Under the pieces are notes generated by a model. That model searched no databases. It was not told where the DNA came from and saw only the letters and a program-made list of their open reading frames with translations. 64,000 nucleotides of DNA from Romboutsia maritimum (GTDB lineage Bacteria > Bacillota > Clostridia > Peptostreptococcales > Peptostreptococcaceae). Positions 44,027 through 52,699 of the stretch are shown here, in pieces. Position 1 is the stretch's first letter; each line of letters opens with the position of its first letter. The DNA is taken from the NCBI RefSeq assembly GCF_002251085.2, contig NZ_NOJZ02000001.1:372001-436000 (forward strand), written 5' to 3'. A program made the position numbers and the translations under genes.

Positions 44027-44833
44027 TTATTTTTTTGAATTTTTATCTAAAAAAGATAATACACCTTGTACTATACCGTCTGATAAGCTATTTTGATATT
44101 TTTCTTCTACTAGTTTCTTTTCTTCGCTTGGATTAGTTAAAAATCCACATTCTACTAAAACTGATGGCATATTTGATTCTCTAATAACTTCAAAAACATC
44201 ACCTTTAATGCCCCTATCTTTTACCTTTATATAAGATACTATAGTTTCTTGAACCATTTGTGCTAATGTATCCGATCCATCAACACTTGCATCTTTATAA
44301 TATGTTTCTATTCCATTAGCGCTATCGCCACCTGATTCTGCATTTAGATGTATTGAAACTAATACATCTGCATTTTGGTCATTTGCTAGTTTAGCTCTAT
44401 CTGAAAGAGATACATATTTATCTTCTGTTCTTGTAATCAAAACTTGTACATCCTTTTCTCTAGATAGTTTATTTGCTACTTTTTTTCCTATTTGAAGTGC
44501 TATATCTTTTTCATAAACTCCTGTATGCTTGCTTTGGGTTCCCTTGTCATTGCCTCCATGTCCTGGGTCAACTACAATTGTATACTTTTTTTCTACTTTT
44601 TTATTTTCTTCTTCTAAATTAAACTGATCTTCTTTTACTACTTGTTCTTGAGAATCTATATTTTTACTAGTTATATTCTTTACTATTTTGGATATCCCTT
44701 GTGTTGACTTCATCATACAAAATAAAAATATTCCTATCAAAATTAACAATAAAATTAATTTTTTCTTATTAATTCTTCCTTTTTTACTAGAAATTTTTCT
44801 ATTTAAATTTTTATTGTTGATCTTTTTCGACAT
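44027..44833 (-). CDS. N-acetylmuramoyl-L-alanine amidase (Amidase_3)
   Basis: 268 residues. A basic N-terminus and one membrane anchor or uncleaved signal (about 25-43), a Glu/Lys linker, then a zinc amidase: VVDPGHGGNDKGTQ (first His ligand), GVYEKDIALQIG (Glu ligand), VLVSIHLNAESGG (second His) and SVLVECGFLTN (catalytic Glu). It cleaves the MurNAc-L-Ala bond of peptidoglycan. CwlD-like in layout, but the cortex role is not proven by sequence. No wall-binding repeats, unlike 52700-54001. Confidence 0.93.
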   Translation of the reverse strand: MSKKINNKNLNRKISSKKGRINKKKLILLLILIGIFLFCMMKSTQGISKIVKNITSKNIDSQEQVVKEDQFNLEEENKKVEKKYTIVVDPGHGGNDKGTQSKHTGVYEKDIALQIGKKVANKLSREKDVQVLITRTEDKYVSLSDRAKLANDQNADVLVSIHLNAESGGDSANGIETYYKDASVDGSDTLAQMVQETIVSYIKVKDRGIKGDVFEVIRESNMPSVLVECGFLTNPSEEKKLVEEKYQNSLSDGIVQGVLSFLDKNSKK

Positions 44834-44955
44834 TGTTTCACCTTTCTTGGCTTAATTTTAATTAATAAAATCCCACTTTACTAACTGTTATTTTACCACC
44901 AAGAAATGTATTTATCAATATTTTTTAGATGTTAAAACGTACTAATTGACAGTAA

Positions 44956-45600
44956 TTATCCACCTAAAGTAACGTCTTGTGTCTTGTACCAATTAAATGC
45001 ATCTGCCATATGAGTACTATTAAAGTCTGGCCAATAATCATCCACTACATAAAAATCTGCGTAAATTGATTGTACTGGTAAAAACCCACTTAAACGTCTT
45101 CTTCCACCCCATCTTATTATTAAATCTAGTCTAGAAATATCAAATGATTGTATGTAATTTTGTATATTATTTTTATTTACATTTTGTGCATCTGCTAAAG
45201 TGTTCAAATCCCAATGCCATCCATAATTAACTAATAAATTTGCTTTTATTTGACCTTCTTTTGCCTCACTTCTATTTGTGTATGGCAATAGTTCTTTTGG
45301 AAACATAGGAGATTTTGTATTTCCTATTACTAAAAGAGCTGCTCCTTCATCTATTAACATATTTGCAGCATTTATACATGCTTTGGTAAATGCTTCTGTT
45401 TGACATGATGGTCTTTTTGTATTATCTGTAGTAAATCCGTAAAATGTAACTTCTTTAACTCCACTATCTCTACATATTCTATATGCTTCAAGTCCTGGAT
45501 CTAAACCATTATCATATCCTTTTTCTTTGGTCATTCCTTTACTTTGTGCCCAACGTCGATTACCATCCGGTATAATTCCTACATGTTTTGGTATAGGCAT
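44956..45600 (-). CDS. Divergent cis-prenyltransferase (UppS-like)
   Basis: 214 residues, short for undecaprenyl-diphosphate synthase (about 240-250). Recognisable but altered motifs: HVGIIPDGNRRWA at 6-18 (usual MDGNGRWA), TFYGFTTDNTKRP (usual YAFSTENWKRP) and IRWGGRRRLSGFLP (usual IRTSGEQRLSNF). Catalytic Asp12 and the Arg residues remain. It may make a different-length or different polyprenyl diphosphate, perhaps the lipid carrier for the nearby wall polymer. ATG at 45600 follows GAGGTGA; the longer frame starts inside that site. Confidence 0.82.
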   Translation of the reverse strand: MPIPKHVGIIPDGNRRWAQSKGMTKEKGYDNGLDPGLEAYRICRDSGVKEVTFYGFTTDNTKRPSCQTEAFTKACINAANMLIDEGAALLVIGNTKSPMFPKELLPYTNRSEAKEGQIKANLLVNYGWHWDLNTLADAQNVNKNNIQNYIQSFDISRLDLIIRWGGRRRLSGFLPVQSIYADFYVVDDYWPDFNSTHMADAFNWYKTQDVTLGG

Positions 45601-45745
45601 TTTAATCACCTCTTCAAAGTATTATCGACTAATTTCTGAATTATTAATCAAGTTTATATGCATAATTTTATTAAATATTTTTTAATTTTTTATGTTGTAA
45701 ACTATAAAGTAGGCAACTATATTTATTTAATTTTTTATTTCTATT

Positions 45746-46537
45746 TTAAACGTAAATTTCCATAATTTCTTTAATTTTTTCCACTACTCCATTTTCAGTA
45801 TTTTTCTTAGCTTTAAATCTAGCAACTTTTTTTAATTTATCATGGGCATTTTCCATTGCATAACTATGATAAGCTCTACCCATCATTTCTACATCATTTA
45901 GTTGATCTCCAAATACCATTGTTTCTTTATCACTTATATTTAACATATTTTGTATTTTCTCAATAGCTACACCTTTATTTGCTCCTTTATTACTTAAGTC
46001 TAGCCAAAATTCACCTGATATACTTATTTGTAAATCTTCTCTATAATCATCAAAATATTTATTACTATTATTTTCTGATCCTAAAAAATCACATAAAGTA
46101 ACTTTTAATATTTCATCTTCTACTTTTGTTAAATCTTCTACTATTTTATAATCTTCGAAGTACTTTTCTAACTCATTTATAAATTTAGTATCTTTATTTT
46201 CTATATAAGCACATTTTTTACATGCTAATATTATATATGTTTCTTTTATATTCCTTGCAATTTCTATAATCTCATTAGCCTTATCTCTGTCTATGAAAGA
46301 TATTACTGTTTCTTCTCCATCACAAACCATAAATGTTCCATTGTCAGATACAAAAAACATATCATCTTTTATATCTTTAAAAGTTTTAATTATATTAGCA
46401 TATTGTCTACCACTTGCAGCTACAAATTTTACATTTTTACTTTTTAATGCTTTAAATACCTTATTAAAATCTGGGTGTAATTGTCCATTTTCATTTAACA
46501 AAGTCCCATCTAAGTCTGTTGCTATTAATTTTATCAT
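45746..46537 (-). CDS. Cof-type HAD-superfamily phosphatase
   Basis: 263 residues. DLDGTLLNENG at 8-18 (nucleophile Asp), VAASGRQYANI near 39, GANKGVAIEKI near 187 (Lys) and VFGDQLNDVEMM near 208 (metal Asp). A cap domain of type IIB lies between. Hydrolyses small phosphorylated metabolites such as sugar phosphates; specificity is not readable. ATG follows GGGGGAAG. Confidence 0.9.
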   Translation of the reverse strand: MIKLIATDLDGTLLNENGQLHPDFNKVFKALKSKNVKFVAASGRQYANIIKTFKDIKDDMFFVSDNGTFMVCDGEETVISFIDRDKANEIIEIARNIKETYIILACKKCAYIENKDTKFINELEKYFEDYKIVEDLTKVEDEILKVTLCDFLGSENNSNKYFDDYREDLQISISGEFWLDLSNKGANKGVAIEKIQNMLNISDKETMVFGDQLNDVEMMGRAYHSYAMENAHDKLKKVARFKAKKNTENGVVEKIKEIMEIYV

Positions 46538-46604
46538 GTGTATTCTTCCCCCGATTCTTAATTTTTAATACTTTATACATTATACACCACAAATTTAAAT
46601 ACAA

Positions 46605-46690
46605 CAAATAAAGAGCTACCTAGAAATATATAACTTTTTTAATAATCAATTTTAGATTATATATAAAGTTTATTTTTAGACAACTCTTTT
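46605..46690 (-). terminator. Long imperfect hairpin after the Amidase_6-like gene
   Basis: AAAGAGTTGTCTAAAAATAA pairs imperfectly with TATTTCTAGGTAGCTCTTT over about 80 nt on the minus strand. It is the longest member of the dispersed hairpin family. Confidence 0.5.
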
Positions 46691-46705
46691 TTAAACAATA
46701 TATAA

Positions 46706-47221
46706 CTAATAGTATCCTAGTATTTTTATATATCTCTTTTCTCCTTCTTTAAAACTAAGTGGATAATTTAATAAATCATAGGTGTGCTGACAAATTAAAT
46801 AATCAATTAAATAATCTCCTTCTAATATAACGTCCGTGATTATCATATTATGATAGGCCCTTCCTTCGTAAAGCAACTGTACTATATCTCCAATTTCTAA
46901 TTCATTATAATTTGCTAATCTTGTATATATACCTAGATTATCAGTATTAGATTTATTATTATTTATAATATACTTGTAAAAAGGTTCTGCTGCTGTCCAT
47001 GAAGGAGTTCTGTTATTGTCACTATACCAAAACCACATTTGAAGTATATCTTTTCCTGTATGATCAAAAGGGATATTTCCAGCTCTTAAACATTGAGATA
47101 TGAAATTTGTACAATCACCTCCCCAGTCTTCATAATCTTTATATTCTGGATTTCTATCTAATGCCCACTTTTTAGCGTATGCCGCTGCTGCTTCTCTGTT
47201 ATACTCTTTTAAATTTCTCAT
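46706..47221 (-). CDS. Amidase_6-like (putative amidase domain) protein
   Basis: 171 residues. YNREAAAAYAKKWALDRNPEY, then WGGDCTNFISQCLRAGNI with the conserved Cys near 39, and DIVQLLYEGRAYHNMIITD with a candidate His; this is the Amidase_6 pattern. No signal peptide, unlike secreted family members, so it would act inside the cell or in the spore compartments. ATG at 47221 follows GAGGGGTG. Paired with the next upstream gene (51 bp apart). Confidence 0.8.
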   Translation of the reverse strand: MRNLKEYNREAAAAYAKKWALDRNPEYKDYEDWGGDCTNFISQCLRAGNIPFDHTGKDILQMWFWYSDNNRTPSWTAAEPFYKYIINNNKSNTDNLGIYTRLANYNELEIGDIVQLLYEGRAYHNMIITDVILEGDYLIDYLICQHTYDLLNYPLSFKEGEKRYIKILGYY

Positions 47222-47272
47222 ATAACACACCCCTCATAATATAAATCCTTATTCTTTATTTAAAACTTAAAA

Positions 47273-47923
47273 TCAAATACATATGTTATTTATTGTATAT
47301 GCACTTAAATACTCTTCACATTCTTCAAATGTAAATTTAACTTCTATCGTTTGAAAATTTTCACTACCTATTTCATAACTAGAAAAACAAATTACAATCC
47401 CATCTTCTTCAATATAAAAACTTTGGTCACTGCATATTCCTTCAAATTTTTCAATTTCTTCATTTTTTATAGATTCTGAAATATATTCATTATTATAAAT
47501 AGTATTCTTTAATTTCTTTTTTATAGATCTGTTCAATATATCAATTTCCCATGCTTTATCATTAAATATATCTACTAGCATAATTTCTTTTTCTAAATTC
47601 AAATCATAATTATAACAATTTATATAACTTATATCGTATAATCCTATGAGTTGTGAGAATTCTATAGGTATACTAATAATTTTATTCTTATTAAAAGATA
47701 TTAGATATTCTGTAATACCATATGTTATATAATCGGGTGCTATATATATTTTAAAATCACTTTGCAAGACATCTTTAAATGATGTTACATCTTCATATAT
47801 TTTTGTATTTATATACTTAATAAAATTAATTTTTTTATCTTCATTTTTTAAGCTTGGATATTTTAATATATATTTTAATTCCTTGATTTCTTCTTCTATT
47901 AAATGTGCTTCTATAGATAACAT
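47273..47923 (-). CDS. DUF3298-like hypothetical protein
   Basis: 216 residues from ATG at 47923; AGGAGGAAGG before it excludes a start six codons earlier. The C-terminal FYIEEDGIVICFSSYEIG resembles the DUF3298 motif found in RsiV-type anti-sigma and wall-associated proteins. There is no signal peptide or membrane helix, which is atypical. Function unknown; probably co-transcribed with the Amidase_6-like gene. Confidence 0.6.
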   Translation of the reverse strand: MLSIEAHLIEEEIKELKYILKYPSLKNEDKKINFIKYINTKIYEDVTSFKDVLQSDFKIYIAPDYITYGITEYLISFNKNKIISIPIEFSQLIGLYDISYINCYNYDLNLEKEIMLVDIFNDKAWEIDILNRSIKKKLKNTIYNNEYISESIKNEEIEKFEGICSDQSFYIEEDGIVICFSSYEIGSENFQTIEVKFTFEECEEYLSAYTINNICI

Positions 47924-48113
47924 ATCCTTCCTCCTATTCATATTTATATATATTATTTAATATGAATAGTTTATGATTTTTGTTATTTATTCTTTTGCTA
48001 AATTAAGCTTACATTTTTTGTAATATAAATTGTATTGAATTACTTACCATACTTTAATATAATTAAGTGTATGCTAATAAAAAATGAATAAAAATGAGAA
48101 AGAAGGGATGAAT

Positions 48114-49118
48114 TTGTCATCATTGAAAAAACTAGTTATAATTCTAGTGATTTTAGTCGTAGCTTTTCCTGTTGGTGCTTTTGGGTATGTTTATTTTAAA
48201 TTAAATTCTATGCATGACCCAAATGCAAATAGCTTATTAGGTGAAACAAATTTTAAAGCTGAAAATGGGATTACAAACATATTATTAATAGGTACTGATG
48301 GAAGACCAGGAGAGAAAGATTCTAGATCAGATGCTATGATGATACTAACTGTAGATAATAAAAATAAAAGCCTTAAGCTTACTTCATTAGCTCGTGATTC
48401 TTATGTTGATATTCCAGGTCATGGAAATCAAAAACTTACTCACGCATATGTTTACGGCCAGGCAAACTTATTAATAGAGACTATAGAAAATAACTTTGCA
48501 TTAGATATTCAAAATTATGCTGCTGTAGATTTCTATTCGTTCATGGATATAGTTGATGCCTTAGGTGGTGTTACTGTTAAAGTTGAACAAGACGAAATAC
48601 ATGAATTAAACAAATTCATACCTGAGACTTATGCTTGGGACGAAAATTCTAACAAAGGTTCTATACAGTATATTAAAAAATCTGGAACACAGACTTTAAA
48701 TGGATATCAAGCTTTATCTTATTCTCGTATAAGAAAAAATGATAGTGCTTTTGAGAGAGATTCTAGACAAAGAAAAGTTATCCAAGCTTTAATTGATGGA
48801 GTTAAGGCTTTACCAGTTACTAAGTATCCAAAATTAGTAGATACTATACTACCTTATGTAAAAACTAACATGAAACCTACTGAAATCTTAGGTCTTGGTG
48901 GAACTGTTTTAAGTCTTGATGATTTAAGTATAAAACAAGAAGAATTCCCTATCGATGATGATATTCATAGTACTGGTGGTATCTATGGAGATGCAGGATG
49001 GGTTCTTAGATTTGACCCTGATACATTAGATATATTACATGACTTTATATTTAGTAATATACGATTTAAAGATAATCCACTTTTAAAAACTAATCCAACG
49101 CAAAATAACTTAAAATAA
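48114..49118 (+). CDS. LytR-CpsA-Psr (LCP) family wall-polymer ligase
   Basis: 334 residues from TTG at 48114, chosen for its 6-nt spacing from AAGAAGGG; ATGs at 48108 and 48084 are possible but badly placed. One membrane helix at about 5-27, then the LCP domain: NILLIGTDGRPGEKDSRSDAMM (read as LIGTDGR and SRSDAMM), LTSLARDSYVDIPGHG, KLTHAYVYG and SYSRIRKNDSAFERDSRQRKV. Such enzymes transfer polyprenyl-linked polymers to peptidoglycan. In this neighbourhood it probably attaches the polysaccharide made by the 54-64 kb genes. Confidence 0.92.
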   Translation: MSSLKKLVIILVILVVAFPVGAFGYVYFKLNSMHDPNANSLLGETNFKAENGITNILLIGTDGRPGEKDSRSDAMMILTVDNKNKSLKLTSLARDSYVDIPGHGNQKLTHAYVYGQANLLIETIENNFALDIQNYAAVDFYSFMDIVDALGGVTVKVEQDEIHELNKFIPETYAWDENSNKGSIQYIKKSGTQTLNGYQALSYSRIRKNDSAFERDSRQRKVIQALIDGVKALPVTKYPKLVDTILPYVKTNMKPTEILGLGGTVLSLDDLSIKQEEFPIDDDIHSTGGIYGDAGWVLRFDPDTLDILHDFIFSNIRFKDNPLLKTNPTQNNLK

Positions 49119-49136
49119 TAATAAAACAAAAAATTT

Positions 49137-49170
49137 AGAGGCAAATCACATTTAATGTGATTTGCCTCTT
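49137..49170. terminator. Bidirectional terminator
   Basis: AGAGGCAAATCACAT / ATGTGATTTGCCTCT between convergent genes, with flanking A- and T-rich tracts. Confidence 0.85.
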
Positions 49171-49191
49171 TGATTTTACTATGCTATTTTT

Positions 49192-51309
49192 CTAATTTAA
49201 TAGTTCTAACACTTTATTAAATGCACTTTGATTTATTCCTCCACCAACTTGGTATACTAATTCTGTTGATTTTGAATTTAATATACTATTTTGACTTGAT
49301 GTTGTACTATTTCCTACCATAACTATTGGTAAATTTAATTTAGCAGCTAAAGGTCCCGCTGTTAGTGCATCTACTAATGGATTACTTTTCGTTACAAGAA
49401 CTGATGGATACTTACTATCCAAATAAAATTTTTCAATTACTTTTGCATTAGTATCTTGTCTTGTTTCTCCATAAATTCTATTTTTAGATACATCATTAGA
49501 AGTTATTTCATTTATCTTATTTATAATATTATCTGATAAAACTGCATTTCCTCCTATAAAGTATGCATCTAATATATTTTGTGATTTTAACCAATTATAA
49601 GCATCATCATTCATACTATCTTTAGATGATAATACTATAGGTTGTTTTTCTTGTCCTGCCTTTGATGCAATCGAAAGTGCATCTGGCTCACCTATGCCAC
49701 TAGTTACATATACTTTATTTATATCATTTATTGAAGATATTTCTTTAGCTATCTTTAAAGATGTTTCGTATCTATCTACTCCACCTATTCTAGTTGTTGA
49801 TACACTAGGTAATAGAGATTTTATTTCACTTAAAACATTTTCTTGTATAACACTTGTTCCACCTATTAATATAACATTTTTAGGGTTTAATCTTTGTAAT
49901 TCTGTTTTTGTTGAAGTTGGTATTTGATTTTTATCCAATAATAAAATAGGCGCATCTTTGCTAGTTGCAAGAGGTGTCGATGTAATACCATCTACTATAG
50001 AATTTCCATTTACTAACACAACTGTATCTGAACCTGTCGTCCACCCTTTTTTACTTACAGCCACTGCAGTATCGTATCTTAAGTCACCTTTTAAACTCTC
50101 CACTTTTATATTTGTTTCTGGTGGTGTAACTGGAGGAGGTGTATTGTTTAAGTATAAGTTTTTTAAGTCTGATTGAAGTTTTGAATTTCTAACTATATCT
50201 TTAGCAGAGAAATGCATACTTCCTTTTACTTCACTGTATTGTCTATTTAAATTTATTTGATTAGTTATTTCTCCTGCTACATCTAAATTTCCATTTTCGC
50301 CTTGTCTATATACAGCTTGTCCGATGTACAAGTCAACATCAGTACCTTTTACTTCATTTGCCCACCAATCTACTAATTTTGAATAATCTGCAACTGCATA
50401 TCCAATAGTCCAATAAATTTGTGGAACAACATAGTCTACTAACCCTTGTTTAATCCATGCTCTTGTATCCGCGTAATGACTTGAATAACTTTCATTTCCT
50501 CTTGTATCTGAACCAGTTGGGTCACTAGATTTATTTCTCCATATACCTGCTGGACTTACTCCAAACACAACACTCGGTTTTATACTTTTTACAGTTGATT
50601 TTACATCTCTTAATAATGTATTTACATTTTCTCTTCTCCAATTGTCCTTAGTTTGACCATTACCATATTTTTGGTATGTTGCTTCGTCATCAAACCCAGT
50701 ATTAGGATAGAAATAATCATCAAAATGAACACCATCTACATCATAATTTCTTACAACCTCAGCTATAGTATCTACTATATATTGTCTAACTTCTGGTAAT
50801 CCAGGATTATACGTAAGAGCATCATAGCTTCCATTCTTATGTTGAACTACCCAACTTGGATTTTTTCTAGCTGGATGATTTACTGCTAGAGTGTTTAAAT
50901 CTGTAGTACTAGTAGTTACTCTATATGGATTAAACCACGCATGAAATTCCATCCCTCTTTTATGAGCTTCCTGTATCAAAAATGGTAATGGATCATATCC
51001 AGGATCTTTACCTTGAGTTCCAGTAAGATACTCTGACCATGGATTTATACTTGATTTATATAAAGCATCTGATTTAGGTCTTACCTGTACAACTACTGTA
51101 TTTATCCCTACATTTTGTAAATTATTTAATAGTTCTATATACTCCTTTTTTTGTTGAGCTTCATCATTCTTTGTCTTTGGCCAGTCAATATTATAAACCG
51201 AAGATATCCAAGCCGCTCTCATTTCCTTATCACTATCTGCAAATGAATTCACACTAAACATAGTACAAATCATCGCTAAAGATAGCATTAAAACACCAAA
51301 TTTCTTCAT
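49192..51309 (-). CDS. Cwp19-like lytic enzyme with three CWB2 repeats
   Basis: 705 residues. Signal peptide at 1-24. Residues 30-385 are a GHL10/DUF187-type TIM-barrel (EMRAAWISSVYNIDWP, HAWFNPYRV, VDGVHFDDYFYP). Then come three CWB2 repeats (about 405-500, 505-600, 605-705; motifs RYDTAVAVS, VILIGGTSVI, RIGGVDRYETSLKIA). The layout equals Cwp19 of C. difficile, reported as a peptidoglycan lytic transglycosylase; CWB2 repeats bind the PSII-type polymer. It is convergent with the LCP gene and next to polymer genes. ATG follows GGGGGA. Confidence 0.9.
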   Translation of the reverse strand: MKKFGVLMLSLAMICTMFSVNSFADSDKEMRAAWISSVYNIDWPKTKNDEAQQKKEYIELLNNLQNVGINTVVVQVRPKSDALYKSSINPWSEYLTGTQGKDPGYDPLPFLIQEAHKRGMEFHAWFNPYRVTTSTTDLNTLAVNHPARKNPSWVVQHKNGSYDALTYNPGLPEVRQYIVDTIAEVVRNYDVDGVHFDDYFYPNTGFDDEATYQKYGNGQTKDNWRRENVNTLLRDVKSTVKSIKPSVVFGVSPAGIWRNKSSDPTGSDTRGNESYSSHYADTRAWIKQGLVDYVVPQIYWTIGYAVADYSKLVDWWANEVKGTDVDLYIGQAVYRQGENGNLDVAGEITNQINLNRQYSEVKGSMHFSAKDIVRNSKLQSDLKNLYLNNTPPPVTPPETNIKVESLKGDLRYDTAVAVSKKGWTTGSDTVVLVNGNSIVDGITSTPLATSKDAPILLLDKNQIPTSTKTELQRLNPKNVILIGGTSVIQENVLSEIKSLLPSVSTTRIGGVDRYETSLKIAKEISSINDINKVYVTSGIGEPDALSIASKAGQEKQPIVLSSKDSMNDDAYNWLKSQNILDAYFIGGNAVLSDNIINKINEITSNDVSKNRIYGETRQDTNAKVIEKFYLDSKYPSVLVTKSNPLVDALTAGPLAAKLNLPIVMVGNSTTSSQNSILNSKSTELVYQVGGGINQSAFNKVLELLN

Positions 51310-51478
51310 TATTTTTCCCCCATATTATTTGATTTTTATCAGAAAATTAGTTATTCACCTTATTTAACTATTTTTTCTATAAAATTCTACCTTAAATAAA
51401 GTATATATAATTTATGCCTATTGTGTCAATTACATCTACATATACAAATTAACCAATATATGTTAATTTGTTGAATTA

Positions 51479-51509
51479 AAAAATCACCCTGATTAATACA
51501 GAGTGATTC
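51479..51509 (-). terminator. Terminator of the NlpC/P60 gene
   Basis: ATCACTCTG / CAGGGTGAT (one G-U) followed by T6 on the minus strand. Confidence 0.8.
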
Positions 51510-51541
51510 TAATATTCTAAAATAATATTTAGTTTTATGTA

Positions 51542-52612
51542 CTAAGCTAACACACGTCTAGCAGTCACAAAAGTTCTTGTATAATAAGACGAGTTTAAGT
51601 TATCTACCTTAACTACATCGCCTGGTTGTGGAGAATGTATGAATTTAGAATCTCCAACATACATACCTACATGACTTATACTACTTCCATCTGAATTAAA
51701 GAATACTAAATCTCCTGCTTGTAATTGACTTTTGTTAACGTATGTCCCTACTGTAGCTTGATCTCTAGATACTCTAGGTAAAGTTACGTTAGCTGCATTT
51801 CTATAAACATAAGATGTAAGCCCCGAACAGTCAAATGAACTTGGTCCACTAGCTCCCCATACATATGGTTTTCCTATTTGCTTATATGCTGTATCTAGTA
51901 GTTTTTGTACTTTATCAGAGTAAGCTTTACTTCCTTGTAAAACTACATAATCTGCATTTACCCAGCCTACTATTCCATCTCCAGTTTCAATTTTATACCA
52001 TTCACTATTTTCATCTAATATCTCTACATAGCTTCCTGTATAAACCTTTCCTACTACATCATAAGATATACCTACTCCTGTTCTTATATTTAAAAAATCA
52101 CATGGAGCTACAACTGCTACTGACATATCTTTTTTATCACTCATTTTTCCACTTGCTAAAAATTTATAATAAACTTTATTTATATTTAGTATTTCATTTG
52201 ATGCCATTTCTCCAGAAGGTTTTAACCAATACCAGTCTCCCTTATTATCTTTGAACCACTGGTTATTCATCATCTTACCACTATCTTGGAATCTATACCA
52301 TTTTCCACTTATTATCTTCCACTCACCACTAGCCATTACACCATTAGAGTCTAACCAGTACCAAGTTTCACTTTTATCTTTAAACCAACCTACTTTTTTA
52401 GTATTATCCTCATAATAATACCATTTATTATTTTCTTTTATCCATCCATTTATGTTATTTTGACTCGTATAATTAGCATTTTTAACGTTATCATTTGGTA
52501 GCGCATTAGCTATTTTAGTTTCTGATATTAAAGAAACAGATATAGAAACCATTGCTATAGCAAAACCTTTTAGCAATATCCTACTCTTAAGATTAATCTT
52601 ATTTAATTGCAT
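51542..52612 (-). CDS. NlpC/P60 endopeptidase with choline-binding repeats and SH3b
   Basis: 356 residues from ATG at 52612 behind GGGGGGCGAGG. Signal peptide at about 1-37. Four to five CW_binding_1 (choline-binding) repeats at 55-165 (GWIKENNKWYYYEDN, WFKDKSETWYWLDSNGVM, GEWKIISGKWYRFQDSGKM). A bacterial SH3 domain at about 168-225 (LNIRTGVGISYDVVGKV). A C-terminal NlpC/P60 domain with Cys in SSFDCSGLTSY, His in ISHVGMYVG and the third residue in FIHSPQPGD. It cleaves peptidoglycan stem peptides. Followed by its own terminator. Confidence 0.92.
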   Translation of the reverse strand: MQLNKINLKSRILLKGFAIAMVSISVSLISETKIANALPNDNVKNANYTSQNNINGWIKENNKWYYYEDNTKKVGWFKDKSETWYWLDSNGVMASGEWKIISGKWYRFQDSGKMMNNQWFKDNKGDWYWLKPSGEMASNEILNINKVYYKFLASGKMSDKKDMSVAVVAPCDFLNIRTGVGISYDVVGKVYTGSYVEILDENSEWYKIETGDGIVGWVNADYVVLQGSKAYSDKVQKLLDTAYKQIGKPYVWGASGPSSFDCSGLTSYVYRNAANVTLPRVSRDQATVGTYVNKSQLQAGDLVFFNSDGSSISHVGMYVGDSKFIHSPQPGDVVKVDNLNSSYYTRTFVTARRVLA

Positions 52613-52699
52613 TCCTCGCCCCCCTGTCCTTAAATTTACAATCATATTACTATTTTATCATATTTTTATACATTTTTGAATTTTTTTCCATGTAATTTG

